Shown: one piece after another, positions 34,101-45,390 of the stretch
Layout of the letters: the number at the start of each line of letters is the position of its first letter
How positions within the stretch are numbered: position 1 is the first letter of the stretch
Assembly (NCBI GenBank): GCA_950022655.1
Contig: OX465583.1
Location: forward strand, 32,267,360 to 32,331,359
Direction: 5' to 3'
DNA from: Alentia gelatinosa
Taxonomy: Eukaryota; Annelida; Polychaeta; Phyllodocida; Polynoidae
DNA: 64,000 nt
The notes under the pieces: model-generated
What the model saw: the letters and a program-made list of their open reading frames with translations, nothing else
The model's database searches: none
What the model was told of the DNA's origin: nothing
Made by a program: the position numbers and the translations under genes

Positions 34101-36564
34101 GCATTGTGATGGGCTTTGTTGATGGACTTTTGGGGCGGGCGTGCGGAGAGCAAGGCCCCCGCCTGCAAACAACTTTTCATATATGCTTATTGGGTTTGCT
34201 TGTTATGTAGCCTCTAAATAGGCACTTGTGTGCCTCCTGATGCAATGAAAACACGCCGGCGAGGCACCACCAACCCGCCATAATTCCCAATCTCCAGAAT
34301 CAAACTTTGTTTGGTGGCGGTGTCGCGACGGGGAAGGTACGGGGAGGTGGCCCGCAGATCCGGTATACCACGGGGGTATGAGAGTGGGAGAGGGTGAAGT
34401 GACCAGGTTTGCCCTTTTGTTCTCACCCCTAAGACCAACCTTGTCATTGGTTTAGAGAAGCGACCTACAGTACCCGGGTTGATCTAGGATGCCCTTCCTT
34501 ATGACATGGTGATAATGTATACCGAGCGCTGCACAGAGGAATAGTTACGTAGAATCTCTGCTAGCAGATTTTAGGTTATAGCGTTTACAGTAGGGGTAGG
34601 ACAAAAAGGTTGAAAGCTCACTGAGCCACCTTGTAGATGACTGGGGAACCAGCCTAGAGCTTACGCTGGTTCTCTGATTTATCACCTTCTCCAAAGATCA
34701 AGATTGGTTTTTGGAGCATGAGGTCGTAAGGGGACTATCTCAAGTTTCAGCTTCTTACCGGTTTTATGCCACAGGGGTGATTGAATGAGGTGCATTAAGA
34801 AGCCAGGACTGGCCTTTGGAATAACAATTCGTGAAAGTAGAAGGAATTTAATTCAAATAGTTGACAAACTTATATAAATGACCATAAAACCGCTTCATAG
34901 GAAATATCCTGGTATATGCAGGAATATCATCGCCTATGTCTTGCAAACAAAACTTATTGTATCATCTGGACATATCTTATGCTGACACGAAAGTGAATTT
35001 GAAACACCATAATCAGAACATATCAAAATTAGAATAAATGGAACATTAATGCACTTATCCTATATGGCTGATATATATAGGAAGCCACACGTGGCTGCAA
35101 GAGCGTCAGTGAAAAGGATCACCTAGTGTGAAATTCAAAAACTAAGTTGTCGGGAGCAATGCATATCGTCCCACAACCCGCCTACTCCCTTCCACCCCTC
35201 CTCCAGGTACTCCCAACCATCACCCCTCCCCCATAACAAACACAACCCAACAGTTGAAATCTCCAAGCGGAGGCTGGGTTATTACGGAGCTGGTAAATCG
35301 TGTTCGCCGGAAGGCCCCCGCCTCTAATGCCGTTCTCCGGATCTGCTTATATCGTTCGCCAGTAGCTCGCTATACCCTCGCTCTCGTTTAATTGGGAAAT
35401 GCGCCGACTCGAAAAAGACAACATACTTATAGCGCGGATCGCATTGGCGGTCATCAGGGAACCTGAAAAAGCCCCATTAAGAAGTTACATTCGAAAAGTA
35501 ATTCAATTCCACCGTTTAAATTGGATTCTTCCCTTTGCAAGTTGTTTGCAGAGACGAGGCGGCAAACTTTGACTGAAGGGGAGGAGGGAGGGGGAAGGAG
35601 TGCTCACAGCAGTGGAGATAGGGTCGGGTAAGGAGAGATGTGTATTACAGAGATATAGTGATGTGTGTGATGGGTAGAGTTGTAGCGAGGCAAACTAATT
35701 GTCAGGGAAGCGTGTTTTTGGTCCAATTGAGTAGACTCAGAAACATATACAGTTGAAATATGCTGATGAGACACTAGATGTAAAGGGTAACCTGGTATAT
35801 AGAGACACATTTGCTCGGAAAGAGTACCTTTTTTATATATTTGACTGAACCCTGTGTAAGTCGTCACCCCACCGGTGGGGCCTTTTAGTTTGGAACAAAG
35901 GTTGTTCTCTTACGCGGGGTTTTAGTGTATAAAATATATGTGGGGCACCCAATTTGCAATGGTAGTACCCCCTGTTGTTTTGACCATATACCGGATTAAG
36001 TATTGTTTTGTGTTCTTTTATTTTGATTGGAGGGGAAAATTGCCTCTCAGATATGCCTATGTCCATCTTTCTCCTGTAGCCTAGTAATTATCTGTGCATT
36101 TCTTTAGAGTTTTAAAATACAGTACATATACATGGATACTGCTTGGTGAGGGGCTGTCAGTATAGGATAGTTAAAGGCAGGGTTGAGCAAGACAGCACAT
36201 GGTCATGCAGGAAAAGTAGCTCAGTAGTGTTACAGATAAGAGCTAGAGAGGGCCAATAAGGACTGAAAAATACGTGAATGGAAGGGTGCGGCAGGGTGAG
36301 AGTAAGCTGGGCTTGGTAGAGTCACAGGGGTGTCAGTTTTTGTCAGAAAAACATTTTCATGTGGAATTTGCTGCCTCAACGGGAGAAAAATATGATGATA
36401 AATACCCTGGTGTTGGCCAGAACGTGGGAGCAATTATACAATACGGATACACCAATCATACGTGGGCAAGGTAACCTAGGATAACGTTAATATTTCTCAC
36501 CTGATTTTGATCCAGGGCGCTCTGCGTCCACTTTCACTTTGCGGCCAAAGAAATCCACCTCGTG
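31094..36564 (-). CDS. CHTF18: CHTF18 (CTF18) 3' end: last two coding exons
   Basis: Exon 36564-36501 reads HEVDFFGRKVKVDAERPGSKS plus one base. Exon 31194-31094 supplies the other two bases (Asp), then VTREVIGGDIWFRFKEGFTN, AVRRTVRVSDLL and TGA. Phases match across the 5.3-kb intron and both splice sites are canonical. DFFGR followed by WFRFxEGxxNAVRR near the extreme C-terminus is diagnostic of CTF18. CTF18-RFC is a nuclear clamp loader acting on PCNA in replication, checkpoint signalling and cohesion. In studied eukaryotes the C-terminus binds DCC1 and CTF8, and this tail is that part. The AAA+ ATPase domain and all earlier exons are absent here, so they must lie in or beyond the long region to the right. 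Confidence 0.9.
31195..32050. promoter_or_regulatory. GC-rich/TAAT island in the CHTF18 last intron
   Basis: 31265-31680 holds GGCTGATTAATCATTG, GAAATTAG, ATAAATTAG, CTTAATCCAATTGGC, TTTTAATCCGGTTAGC, GAGCAAATTGGGCG and CTAGATTAG, separated by CpG-rich blocks (GGGCCGGGCCGGGGCCCG near 31480). 31680-32050 is GC-rich without clear motifs. A candidate conserved enhancer placed in a bystander-gene intron. Confidence 0.42.
32112..32226. mobile_element. Small MITE, copy 3 (diverged)
   Basis: GGGGCCTTCCAAAG at the left and GCGTATGTATTTTACGGATG at the right, with GTGTACAGGATGAATAAGGG inside, match the family at 3177 and 20235. The most diverged of the three. Confidence 0.5.
32230..34590. other. CHTF18 intron, mostly featureless
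   Basis: Mainly AT-rich. 33900-34150 is moderately GC-rich with AGCGGTTATTTTTCTATGC and CAATTGGGTTAGGCG, perhaps regulatory. The open frames are shadows or random. Confidence 0.45.
34690..34835 (-). mobile_element. SINE fragment (diverged)
   Basis: ATCTCAAGTTTCAGCTTCTTA, CGGTTTTATGCCACAGGGGTG, and CAGGACTGGCCTTTGGAATA match body words of the SINE at 56537-56815, in the same minus orientation. Confidence 0.45.
35180..35560. promoter_or_regulatory. Candidate regulatory island
   Basis: CCAAGCGGAGGCTGGGTTATT, GCCTCTAATGCC, CGTTTAATTGGGAAATGCG and AAGTAATTCAATTCC in a GC-rich block next to AT-rich DNA, 0.9-1.3 kb from the CHTF18 exon at 36501. Inferred from composition and motifs only. Confidence 0.3.
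36501..36564 (-). CDS. CHTF18: CHTF18 penultimate exon
   Basis: The acceptor on the minus strand is CTCTTTTCTTTGTAG and the donor is TCAG|GTGAGA. 64 bases, entering in phase 0 and leaving in phase 1. It encodes HEVDFFGRKVKV, the DFFGR motif that precedes the CTF18 tail in animals. The next upstream exon was not found in 36.6-64 kb by eye. Confidence 0.9.
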
Positions 36565-36599
36565 CTACAAAGAAAAGAGAATGACGGGTGGTCAGTCGA

Positions 36600-38580
36600 T
36601 TTTATTATCCCTCAGAATGTGGTCAGTAACACCTAGGGCATAATGTCTCCGAGCTAGGTCCAGTAGATGCCGGGGAATATACAAGGTTATGGTGCAGTGC
36701 TTATGACAGTGTACCTATATATTTTCCTAATAAATATATACCTTAGAGACCTAGTACATAGGTAACTTCTTGAGGTACTGTCTTGTACCGTACTGATAGT
36801 GAATTGGGATTCTAACAAGGTTTGGGTAGTACGTCTTGCCTATGATAATCGGCATGAAAATAATTAGTTTGATTTCAATGTCACCAAATGGATAGAACAT
36901 ACCCTAGTTGTTTACATTGATTGTATCAGGGTGTTTCAGAAGGTACTTAGAGGTATCTAGGAAATGTATGTATTGAGATGTTAAAATGACATGTAATATG
37001 TCATAGTCAACATCTAAGAATATTGACGCTATAGTCCAGTCCACACAGTGAGACTGACGGAGCTTGCAATCCTGTATATCGCTTGCGATCCAGGGTACAT
37101 GAGGTACGTCCCGTCTGAGAAATATGAAAGCTTCAATATTGCTGTGACTTGTATGTAGTTTTCCCCGAGAAAAGAAAAAGGCCAAGGGCATGTATTAAAA
37201 GGTGTGATACGCTTCAGTGTATTTTCTCTGTTGACGTTTTGTGAATGGTGTACACAGGATAGGTTCATCAATCAACTGCTTCTGACATAGCTTAGGTGGA
37301 AGGCTCAGACAAGGCATACATTCTTTAAGTGAACTTTTTGTTGTATGCTTAAGGTATGAACAAAACATCAATGTTTCACACCGATGACAAGAATCTACCT
37401 TGTCTACAGCTGGATTTAAAATGGATGAGACCATTCGGATATAAATCAAAGCCTACACACAAGTCTAGTGTAGAATCAATGTAACCCGATCCATCATACA
37501 TATAATCACGGGATTATGTTTACCCAGACACAATCCCAACATTGCAGGTGTACATTATCTTTTAAGGCAACTGATAAGCTACAGCACTTGAGAAACTTTA
37601 AAGTTTTAAATATGAGAAATGGGAATTTTCTAGAATTTTCCTTCTGAAATGATGATGCATCATGTGGAACTCCATCTTGTGAAGGGGGAATGTAAATCAC
37701 AACTTTGCTAGGGCATTGTCTATATGTTGACGTAGGTTGGAGAAATGAGTTTCAAATTGAACTTTATAATATCGTTAGATGTTCTAGGGGGGAAGCATTC
37801 GGCATGTAATTTGGTATTTAATTTGTCAAAATCAAGTTCGATGGAGGTTTAAGGACTGTATAACCACATACAAATTGCAATTACCCCAAGCCTGGAATAA
37901 GGTATCTATGAATGAATTCACATTTGATGTCTGACTCCAAATTAAAAAGGATATATAATACACATATATATCCTTTGATCTGCCTTTTTTATGGATTCTG
38001 AAACTTCAGGCTAACTTAAAGAGAATTCATAATGCATGTTCCTGTATGAGCCTACGGTTTTTTAGATGAAATACCGATAACTTCCACTATATTTAGGATT
38101 TCTGGATGTATCAACATTTAAACATGTTTCTCATCGAATAAGAATGTTTGTTTACTCATTTTAGGGAAGGGTAATGTCATGGACGACAATACAAATACTC
38201 AATGGGCGAGGTTCGGAAATAAGATCGTTGAACTGTAGATTGATTTGTGAGAGCCACACCTATAAATTTTACAATAACTGAACAATATGGTCAATAATAA
38301 CCACTGAAAATTGTGAAATGATATAATTGATAAATCGCATGAATCCCCACACATAAAAGTGACAACTTCACATTCATAAATCCCATACAGGTCTGCTAAA
38401 AAAAGACTCCGTATAAGCACCCATAAAAACACATTATGATCCATAGACTTGTTCCTCTATACATGTGAAAAATACATATTCGTGAGTACCATGCGATCCC
38501 AAATCACTAAAAATAACTTTGTGATTCATTGACACTCTACACCTTTGAAAACTGCACAATTTCATTTAAGAACTCCCCAC
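36600..38580. other. AT-rich stretch, no exon found
   Basis: Searched on the minus strand for upstream CHTF18 exons without success. Two overlapping minus-strand open frames at 36904-37449 read somewhat like protein (FIFLRRDVPHVPWIASDIQ) but match no family, lack sensible splice sites and are not called. Confidence 0.45.
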
Positions 38581-38589
38581 ACACATGGG

Positions 38590-39760
38590 CCTGAGGAAGG
38601 CGGGAGGCCCGGTGCTGGTCTGATATTTCAGTGTGTGAGGGAATCATCTAAAACTAAACCTCGTTTCCTGCCGAGCCTCGTGACAACGATCCTCTCTGAT
38701 CACGTCCCCTGCCACAAATAATAACATGCTACAGCACGCTGACAGGCACGGGGGTACGAGACGGGGTGAGGGTGGGGAGATGGACGGGGTGAGGGGGTGG
38801 CGAAAGTCCTGCGGCTATCGGCGCAGATATGATGTACGTTCAACCCCTGCACCCACTATCTACCTCGACCCGCTACGCGCATGTCTGGACGGATATGACA
38901 TGCGCATCACGTGACGCGTTTATGTCGGGCGCGACTCGAAACTTTATCTAAGAAGATACCTCATGGATATGATCCTGGCAGTTGATACGGTTTAAACATC
39001 ACTCCCAAAACCTCGTTATCGTCATCACGTGACCATGAGCGCATTTGGTTATCTCGGCGGCGCGGGACGTAAATCGGCGTCGGCGGAGACACGCGGCATT
39101 CATTTATAAGTTAGACGCCGGCGGGACGCGGGGGCCCGGGGAGGGGTCGGGCGGCGGGCGGCAGCGGAGGGTGGTGAGGAGGGGTCGCGGGGTGACGTCG
39201 TGTTTGCCGCAAACATATGTCCCCACGTCGGCGCACGCGTCAGCGCACTTTTAATCCCCGCCATTAAGGACCCATCTGCGCATGCGCACCTACCACCGCC
39301 CTTCCGGATGAATTTTTCAGGCGCGCACCCTGGCGGCGAGGCGGGCGGGCGAGGCGGCGGGTCCGCGCGGGCGATGATGCAATTTTTCATACTTACGCCA
39401 CCAAATTCGTCAATTTGCAGCTGGTGGGCGCAGGCGGGCGACGCGGGCGGCGTTCCCCGGGCCCCGCGCGCCGCGTCCGGGCCCCGCCGGCCGCGCCCAA
39501 CGCGCCGCCACTAATGATTTATTATAATGATCTTGTTTATGATTTAATTGACGCACCGCGCGCCGCGTTATTGGGCAGTCACTGGCGTCTCGCCGCAGGT
39601 GTGCTGCTGATCTATGCTGTCATTGGTGGCGCCCGGCGCCCACCGTGTGGGGCCCGGGGGGTGTAGGGGAGCGCCCGGCGCCCGCCGACACCTACCCCCG
39701 TACCCGCCGGGCCTCCACACACCTGCGGGCCTGCGCCAAGCTGGGGGACACTAACGTAGG
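38590..39760. promoter_or_regulatory. CpG island with NRF1 palindrome
   Basis: Very GC- and CpG-rich, strongest at 39050-39730. Contains TGCGCATGCGCA (39276-39287, NRF1-type palindrome), GGTGACGTCGTG near 39191, AATGATTTATTATAATGATC and GATTTAATTGACG near 39540. Open frames occur on all strands, as in any CpG island. Likely a promoter or a deeply conserved element; no transcript could be assigned. Confidence 0.4.
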
Positions 39761-40402
39761 CACTAAAACAATTACCCAGATTTAGCAAAATAGGAAAGTC
39801 ATGAAAACAAATGGTCAGTTCTTCTGATGAAGATGAATGGAATGTGACGGGTGTAGGAAGTAGGGGGTGGTCGCGTTGGGGTTGGGGTAGGCAAGGGAGG
39901 GTGTTGGTTGAGGCATAGAGTAAAGATGGTAAGAAAGTATGCTTGTCCTTGGATACATAAGCAACATCAGCGACGATTTGTATAGAAAGTACACATTGGA
40001 GTGAGGTCACACTATAATAAATAATATCCAAGGCCTCCTGAGTTATATGGCGAATGAAACCAAAACCGTAATACCACTCATCCGCCCTTGAATTACAGAA
40101 TTTTAATTCAGCAGGAGCCTGACTTTCTGTCACATTTGTATCTACTACTTACACAAGGTTATGCTACATCAACGAAGTTAAATCTATGAGAGAATGAAAC
40201 CCTGTAGACGGCACTTCAGAGAATTCTTCTGGCCCATTTCAGAAACCGCACCAAGGCCGCTGATTATATAATGTAGTGGAGTAAATAGTAGGTGTAGTTA
40301 ACAGAGGATAATAACCGGTATGTATAGTAAACGTTTCTGATGTGTAATAGATATATCAGAGTAAAGAGTATACAGTTTAATAAACAAGTGAAGTAAAGCA
40401 CA

Positions 40403-40600
40403 TGTGTTTGGTTTGGTTTGGATTGAATGTATCAGTGGACCATGAGAGTTATACTCGTATTTAAGGTTAAGCTTTTCTCGCCGGGGTGGTGATTGAATCT
40501 ATATGAATTCAGGTAGAAATCTCACACCAACACATTTACCGAGGTAAGAGTTCCTTTACTTCCCATACCACAAAGACATGATATGAAAATGACCATTATA
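40403..40600 (-). mobile_element. SINE copy (tail and body)
   Basis: TTTGGTTTGGTTTGGATTG, then AGGTTAAGCTTTTCTCGCCGG, GTGATTGAATCTATATGAATT, CAGGTAGAAATCTCACACCA, CACATTTACCGAGGTAAGAG, TTCCTTTACTTCCCATACCA and AGACATGATATG align one after another with the copy at 56537-56815. tRNA head missing. Confidence 0.6.
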
Positions 40601-40849
40601 TATCAGTTAGTCTAGGATTATCATTATTATTCTTATTATTATTTCACCAAAAAAACCAGTTCTTTCCAGGGAAAGTTCTTCTACTGTAATTGTAGCATCG
40701 GAACCCGGGTTTACAATAGTATATCTAGGTAGGAAGTATCAATTACGTAGGGAAAACTAGGAGCTAATGATATTTCCATTTACAATGGATGAGCATGGTA
40801 CTTCTAAAGTACAATAAACTCTCACATAATAACCACCTTGATAATACAA

Positions 40850-41290
40850 CTATTTGCAAACATTATGGCTTAGTCGGAATCATTCTTCCTGTAATTGTTG
40901 TTACATGGTCAGTAAGAGCACAAGGGTGAATAACCCACAGAGCCCAAACCTTGGTCCGACATTGTTTCTATTATACATAAATGATGTAGTTAAATATCTG
41001 GATAGTGTTATGGTGAAATTGTGGGCTGACAATACTATTGGCATACTATCATAGTGTAATCAAGATAAATTAATAATAAATGCTTCTAAAATGAAATACA
41101 GGAGTCTGGGATCAAAGTTTAATGAAAGAAGGCTAGGGCATATTGTGCTTAAATTGGATGATATTAAACTACAAAATGTTGCATCCTACAAATACCTTGG
41201 AGTTATTCTAGACCCTTCCTTAACTTATAAATATATTCACAATACAAATAAAAAAGTTACTTATTGGAATTACCAATTAACAATAATGAG
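40850..41290 (+). mobile_element. Non-LTR retrotransposon fragment (RT C-terminal part)
   Basis: LGPTLFLLYINDVVKYLDS then KLWADNT (the decayed Y/FADD box), a TAG at 41054, LIINASKMKY, and LQNVASYKYLGVILDPSLTY, the usual order in LINE reverse transcriptases. The catalytic box is degenerate, so it is inactive. It ends directly against the minisatellite at 41294. Confidence 0.75.
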
Positions 41291-41293
41291 ACC

Positions 41294-41913
41294 TGTTGCA
41301 AGACTGTTGTAGGAGTGTTGTCAGACTGTTGTAAGATTGTTGTAAAGCTGAAACAAGACTACTGTAGGTCTGATACAAGACTGTTATAAGACTGATACAA
41401 GACTGTTGTAAGATTGTTGTAAGTTTGATACAAGACTGTTGTAAGCCTGTTGTAAGGCTGTTTTAAGACTGTTGTAAGGCTTATATGAGAATTGTTTCAT
41501 ATCAGCCTTACAACAGCCTAACAAGTCTTGCAACAGGCTTACAACAGTCTTGTATCAGCCGTACAACTATCTTACAACAGTCTTGCATCAGTCTTGTATC
41601 AGTCTTGCAACACTTTTGTAATGGCCTTATACAACAGTCTTACTACAGTCTTACAACAGAGATCCAACAGTTTGCAACAGTCTTGCAACAAATTTGCAAC
41701 AGTCTTACAACAGTCTTGCATCAGTCCTACAACAGTCTTGCAACAGTCTTACAACAGCCTAACAAGTCTTGCAACAGTCTTACAACAGTCTTGCAACAGT
41801 CTTACAACAGTCTTGCAATGGTCTTACAACAGTCATACAAGTCTTACAACAGTCTTGCAACAGTCTCGAAAGAGTCTCAAAACAGTCTTAAAAGTCCTGT
41901 ATCAGTCTTACAA
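41294..41913. repeat. 11-bp minisatellite with a strand switch
   Basis: The left half (41294-41487) has units such as GACTGTTGTAA and the right half (41498-41913) has the complement, CTTACAACAGT/CTTGCAACAGT, in units of 11 bases. The switch point is near 41488-41497 with a short loop between GGCTTATATG and CATATCAGCC. Because 33 bases equal 3 units, two overlapping frames (41485-41922 and 41528-41926) are open with 11-residue repeats (LQQSCNSLTTV); these are repeat by-products, not supported as genes. Confidence 0.8.
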
Positions 41914-41916
41914 TCA

Positions 41917-42340
41917 GGGTGAATAACTGGTCAAACAGGTTTGCTGGCTCTGTGCCATTTCGGGAATCTGTCCCATCAGTTTCAGATTGTTAGTAGAAGA
42001 CGTCAGTGAGTAGGTGTAGGGGTTGGGGTGGTAGTGGGCAGGCGGAGGGGGTTGGTCTGTGATCACTAAAACACAAGGGTGAATAACTGTTCAAACAGGT
42101 TTGCTGGCTTTGTGCCATGTAGGGAATCTGTCCCATCAGATTCTGATTGTTAGTAGAATAAGTCAGTGAGCAGGTGTGGGGGTGGGGGTGGGGGTGGGCA
42201 TGGGGAGGGGTTTGGTCTGTAGTCACTAAAAGCACAAGGGTGAATAACTGGTCAAACAGGTTTGCTGGCTCTGTGTCATGTAGGGAATCTGTCCCATCAG
42301 TCTCTGATTGTTAGCAGAAGAAGTCAGTGAGTAGGTCCCA
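41917..42340. repeat. Three tandem copies of a ~160-bp unit
   Basis: Units start GGGTGAATAACTGGTCAAAC at 41917, 42077 and 42238 (spacing 160 and 161). Each contains TTTGCTGGCTCTGTGCCAT, CTGTCCCATCAG, GATTGTTAGTAGAA and GTCAGTGAG(T/C)AGGTGT. The first two have a GGTGGGGGTGGG-type tract that the third lacks. High identity suggests recent duplication. Confidence 0.8.
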
Positions 42341-42505
42341 TCAGGTTTATATATATACCATATTTAGTCATTATTATCATCTAATGGTTTCCTATTCTAG
42401 TAGCAGATGACAGTATCCATAACTAAGTGTCTGTTATTTAATGACAGGATTGATGTAGTGAATATTTTGTCACCAAAAAGACTAAAATAAAAATTCTATT
42501 TTCAG

Positions 42506-42584
42506 GAACCAAGTCAGTATTAGGGCAGGGGTATGGTCAGACTGGGACACTGGACGCCTGCTCATTTAACCAGGCCTTTATAAG
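42506..42584 (+). CDS. Orphan exon candidate
   Basis: A strong acceptor (TTCTATTTTCAG) and donor (ATAAG|GTGAGTAC) bound 79 bases with one open frame, which includes LGQGYGQTGTLDACSFNQ; the other two frames have stops. The two donor-side bases leave phase 2. No family recognised and no partner exon found on this strand, so it could be a non-coding RNA exon or chance. It would lie antisense inside the CHTF18 region. Confidence 0.3.
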
Positions 42585-42599
42585 GTGAGTACAACTTTT

Positions 42600-43860
42600 T
42601 ACTTCTTGTTTAAATTTTCTTTTGCTGTCAGCTAATTGAACTTTAAAATTGAGGGGAGAGGGAGGGAGATCATCCATGAATAGGGAAGGGCCTGCATTTG
42701 GATATTTAAAGCCCTACCCCTCTCTGAACTAAGCAGTTCATGGATCAATGCAAACATATATTTAGCGAGTTGTAGGCGGATTTCAATTGGCAATCGGCAA
42801 TACCCTACCTACATGTGAAACGTTTTCAGTTGCCTCATGGTGATACCTTCATGGATGAGTGTGCACAGACTTGTCTGCATGCAGCCTGGTCATGTGCTGG
42901 GGGACAAGACTCTGTTCCTATGTACACCAATAAAGTAGGTCAAGCATATTGCAAATAATTTTACAAACCAATATAATTTGACTGGGTCTTGACTGATTCT
43001 TAGAACAAAGTTATGAACCATTTTGATGTATGTTTCTGTGTAAATATGCTGGATAAACCATCCTCTCATACACCTGCTGCCTCCCCCTTCCATTATGAGG
43101 TTTGGCAAAAAAACATGAAAAGCACATGAAATATACATTTCACCTAAGTAAAGACACTTCCTAGGATGTAAGCAACTATCAGTGCCACTTATGGTAAACT
43201 AATGCTCAATGTAAATCAATATTGAGTAAACATCTATTTGAGTAGCCCAATTCACCCTTGAGTAACCCCCTCACTTTTAACAAATACTTGGATATCTCTG
43301 TAAATATAGAATTTACCTAGCACATACTGTTTTTATTCTCATTCGAATGAGGCATATTATATAATGATTGTACCAGTTTTACCAGTATAAATATGTTCAT
43401 AAAGGATTTCTTAAAATGGACCTGTGACTCAAAAAGTCCCCCCCCCCATCTCTTTTTCTATAAATCCATATCAAAATACTAAAAACTAAAACTGTCAGAT
43501 ATTGTATGGACATAAAACCTGTCCAAAATAGAAATCATATTCCTATCTATACTAACTTTGCTATAAAAAATAAAACTGTGGTCAGGTCGCCTGTGACTCT
43601 ACAAGCTGGTGTACTACAGTAGGCTATGGCCATAACCTAAAGACCAACCATCCACCCGCAAATAAATGTATCAGAGTAAAGAGTATGTGCATTAAATATA
43701 GCGAAGTAAACAGTATGTATAATAGACAGTGATCAATAAGTGTAATACACACAGAAGTAGTCCACCTAATTTTCTATAAGGCTCTGGCCTAACCACCAAA
43801 AGCTTGACTCCAGGCCCCTAGCTGATTACAACACTTATCGATGGATTAGGTGGACTAAGC
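42600..43860. other. No gene seen
   Basis: Unique, mainly AT-rich sequence. ATAAATGTATCAGAGTAAAGAGTATG at about 43661 echoes the region near 40350 (ATATCAGAGTAAAGAGTATA), hinting at a further dispersed repeat. No exons supported. Confidence 0.4.
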
Positions 43861-43986
43861 ACAGAGTCCCAGAGGAAATAGCCCCGATGTCTATCTGAAA
43901 TAGGTCATCAGTGACAACATCCACACACTTTGCTCCAGCTAGTTTAACGCCTGTCGCTGACACATACCTGCGGTCTGGTACTAAAA
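43837..43986 (-). other. Short protein-like open frame next to a dispersed repeat
   Basis: On the minus strand a 48-codon frame without Met reads VPDRRYVSATGVKLAGAKCV and DVVTDDLFQIDIGAISSG before TAA. The residue pattern looks natural, but no family was recognised and no good splice sites frame it. It adjoins the dispersed repeat at 44003, so it may be a transposon scrap. Confidence 0.2.
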
Positions 43987-44002
43987 TTTGTCAAGTTCTA
44001 GT

Positions 44003-44042
44003 ACACAATATTACCATGATTTTGATCTGAGTGGCCATATTC
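44003..44042 (+). repeat. Short dispersed repeat, copy 3
   Basis: ACACAATATTACCATGATTT then GATCTGAGTGGCCATATTC, near-identical to 15066-15106. AT-rich low complexity follows (ATATAAATATAAATATATAT). Confidence 0.55.
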
Positions 44043-44049
44043 GTACGCT

Positions 44050-45000
44050 TTGTATATATAAATATAAATATATATAAATAAGGTGGACCGTACATGGAAA
44101 AACAAATCTAATTCGATTGTAACTTGTCGTATACTGAAAATTTTATGTTCTGATATTTGAATAACACATATACGGAAATTGTGTATACAACAGCAGATGT
44201 TGGAAACACCGAACATGAACACAATAGAAAGCTACTTTGTTTTAGATCTGTTAGTTCTGGACGTATTTACATTGGCAAAGAAAGAGCACTGCTCAAACAG
44301 AAGAAGATTCTATCTCACCTTGTTATAACGTTAGGAAGTTTCAACAACATAACAGGTACTTGAGAGTGAAGCATGAACAATGACAAGTGGCAAGAGATGG
44401 ATTTATCACCCGTCATTCGCAGGAATGCCCGGTTCGGGTGTGAAAATATAATTGCTCGTTTGGGACCTCTCCAATGACAGAGCTGTCTTTATAAAGTTCT
44501 CTTATAAACTTTAGTGTGATAAACTGATTAACAAACCTAGGATAATGTATCAGAGAAGCTATGAAACAAATATAATTGCCTGGACCTGGGGCTAAGTTTT
44601 CATGAAGTTTGATTTTGGTAGATGAATATTGACAACCATTAGAATAGATATTCATAAAATTACTCACATCGATAGGACTAGAAAGGTTTTATATACTTGA
44701 TATTACATAGTCATATGGACCATTTAAAAGAAATACTTCCTGGTTTATGTTATGAATATGATGTAGCATACGATAAGGCATGGGACGTATCGTATGCTCT
44801 GTATGAAATTTTTACATATACTTTCAGGAGCGTATATGAACGTGAATTAAATGTATCCAAAATATGTCCATTATTCATGAATATATGATCATATATAGTC
44901 GGATCAAGTGCAACCCATGGGGCCTACTTTTCATAGTTGGCAACGCCCCCACAACATTATACAGTAACCGTGTTACGGCGCTCCAACTACCCTCGTTTCA
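44050..45000. other. No gene supported
   Basis: An 84-codon minus-strand frame at 44413-44667 (LHENLAPGPGNYICFIASLI) reads partly protein-like but has no match and no splice context. The rest is AT-rich. Confidence 0.35.
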
Positions 45001-45390
45001 TTTCATAATGCGTATGTAATTGGCATCATGTAATAGAGCCACCGAGGCGGCCAATGCTTATGGCATAACAGAGGGAGGAGAAGGGCGATTGGCCCCATCC
45101 CCTCACCACCTACGGGACCCTGGAGGTGGACACAGGAGCATTTTAATCCCCATTTAACTGCTCCTCCAGGGGGCGGCTGGAGATGTGGTTAGCACGGGGC
45201 GCGGTGGAGATGAGGGCGGGGTGTCCCGGGAGGCTCGGGGCGGGTTGCGGGGTCCCAGGGCCCGGGTGTGGCCCGCGGGACTGCCCGGCCTCCGACCAGC
45301 TCCCCGCCCGTCCCGATCTGCTCACACCTGAGGGCCCCGCGTGGAGCCCCAGCCTTAAAAGCTTTCACGTGTTACGCCCAGTGGATAATC
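45000..45390. promoter_or_regulatory. CpG/GC-rich island
   Basis: Highly GC-rich at 45170-45350 with CATTTAACTGCTCC and GGAGCATTTTAATCCCCATTTAAC upstream. Candidate regulatory island. Open frames on both strands here are not called. Confidence 0.3.

Noticed and set aside
36904..37449. Minus-strand frames that read partly like protein, tested as upstream CHTF18 exons
   Set aside because: No similarity to CTF18, overlapping frames and no suitable splice sites.
39100..39666. Multiple open frames in a CpG island
   Set aside because: Open on both strands because stops are rare in GC-rich DNA; no recognisable protein.
42506..42584. Reading the orphan exon on the minus strand
   Set aside because: No acceptor/donor pair on that strand; splice signals exist only on plus.
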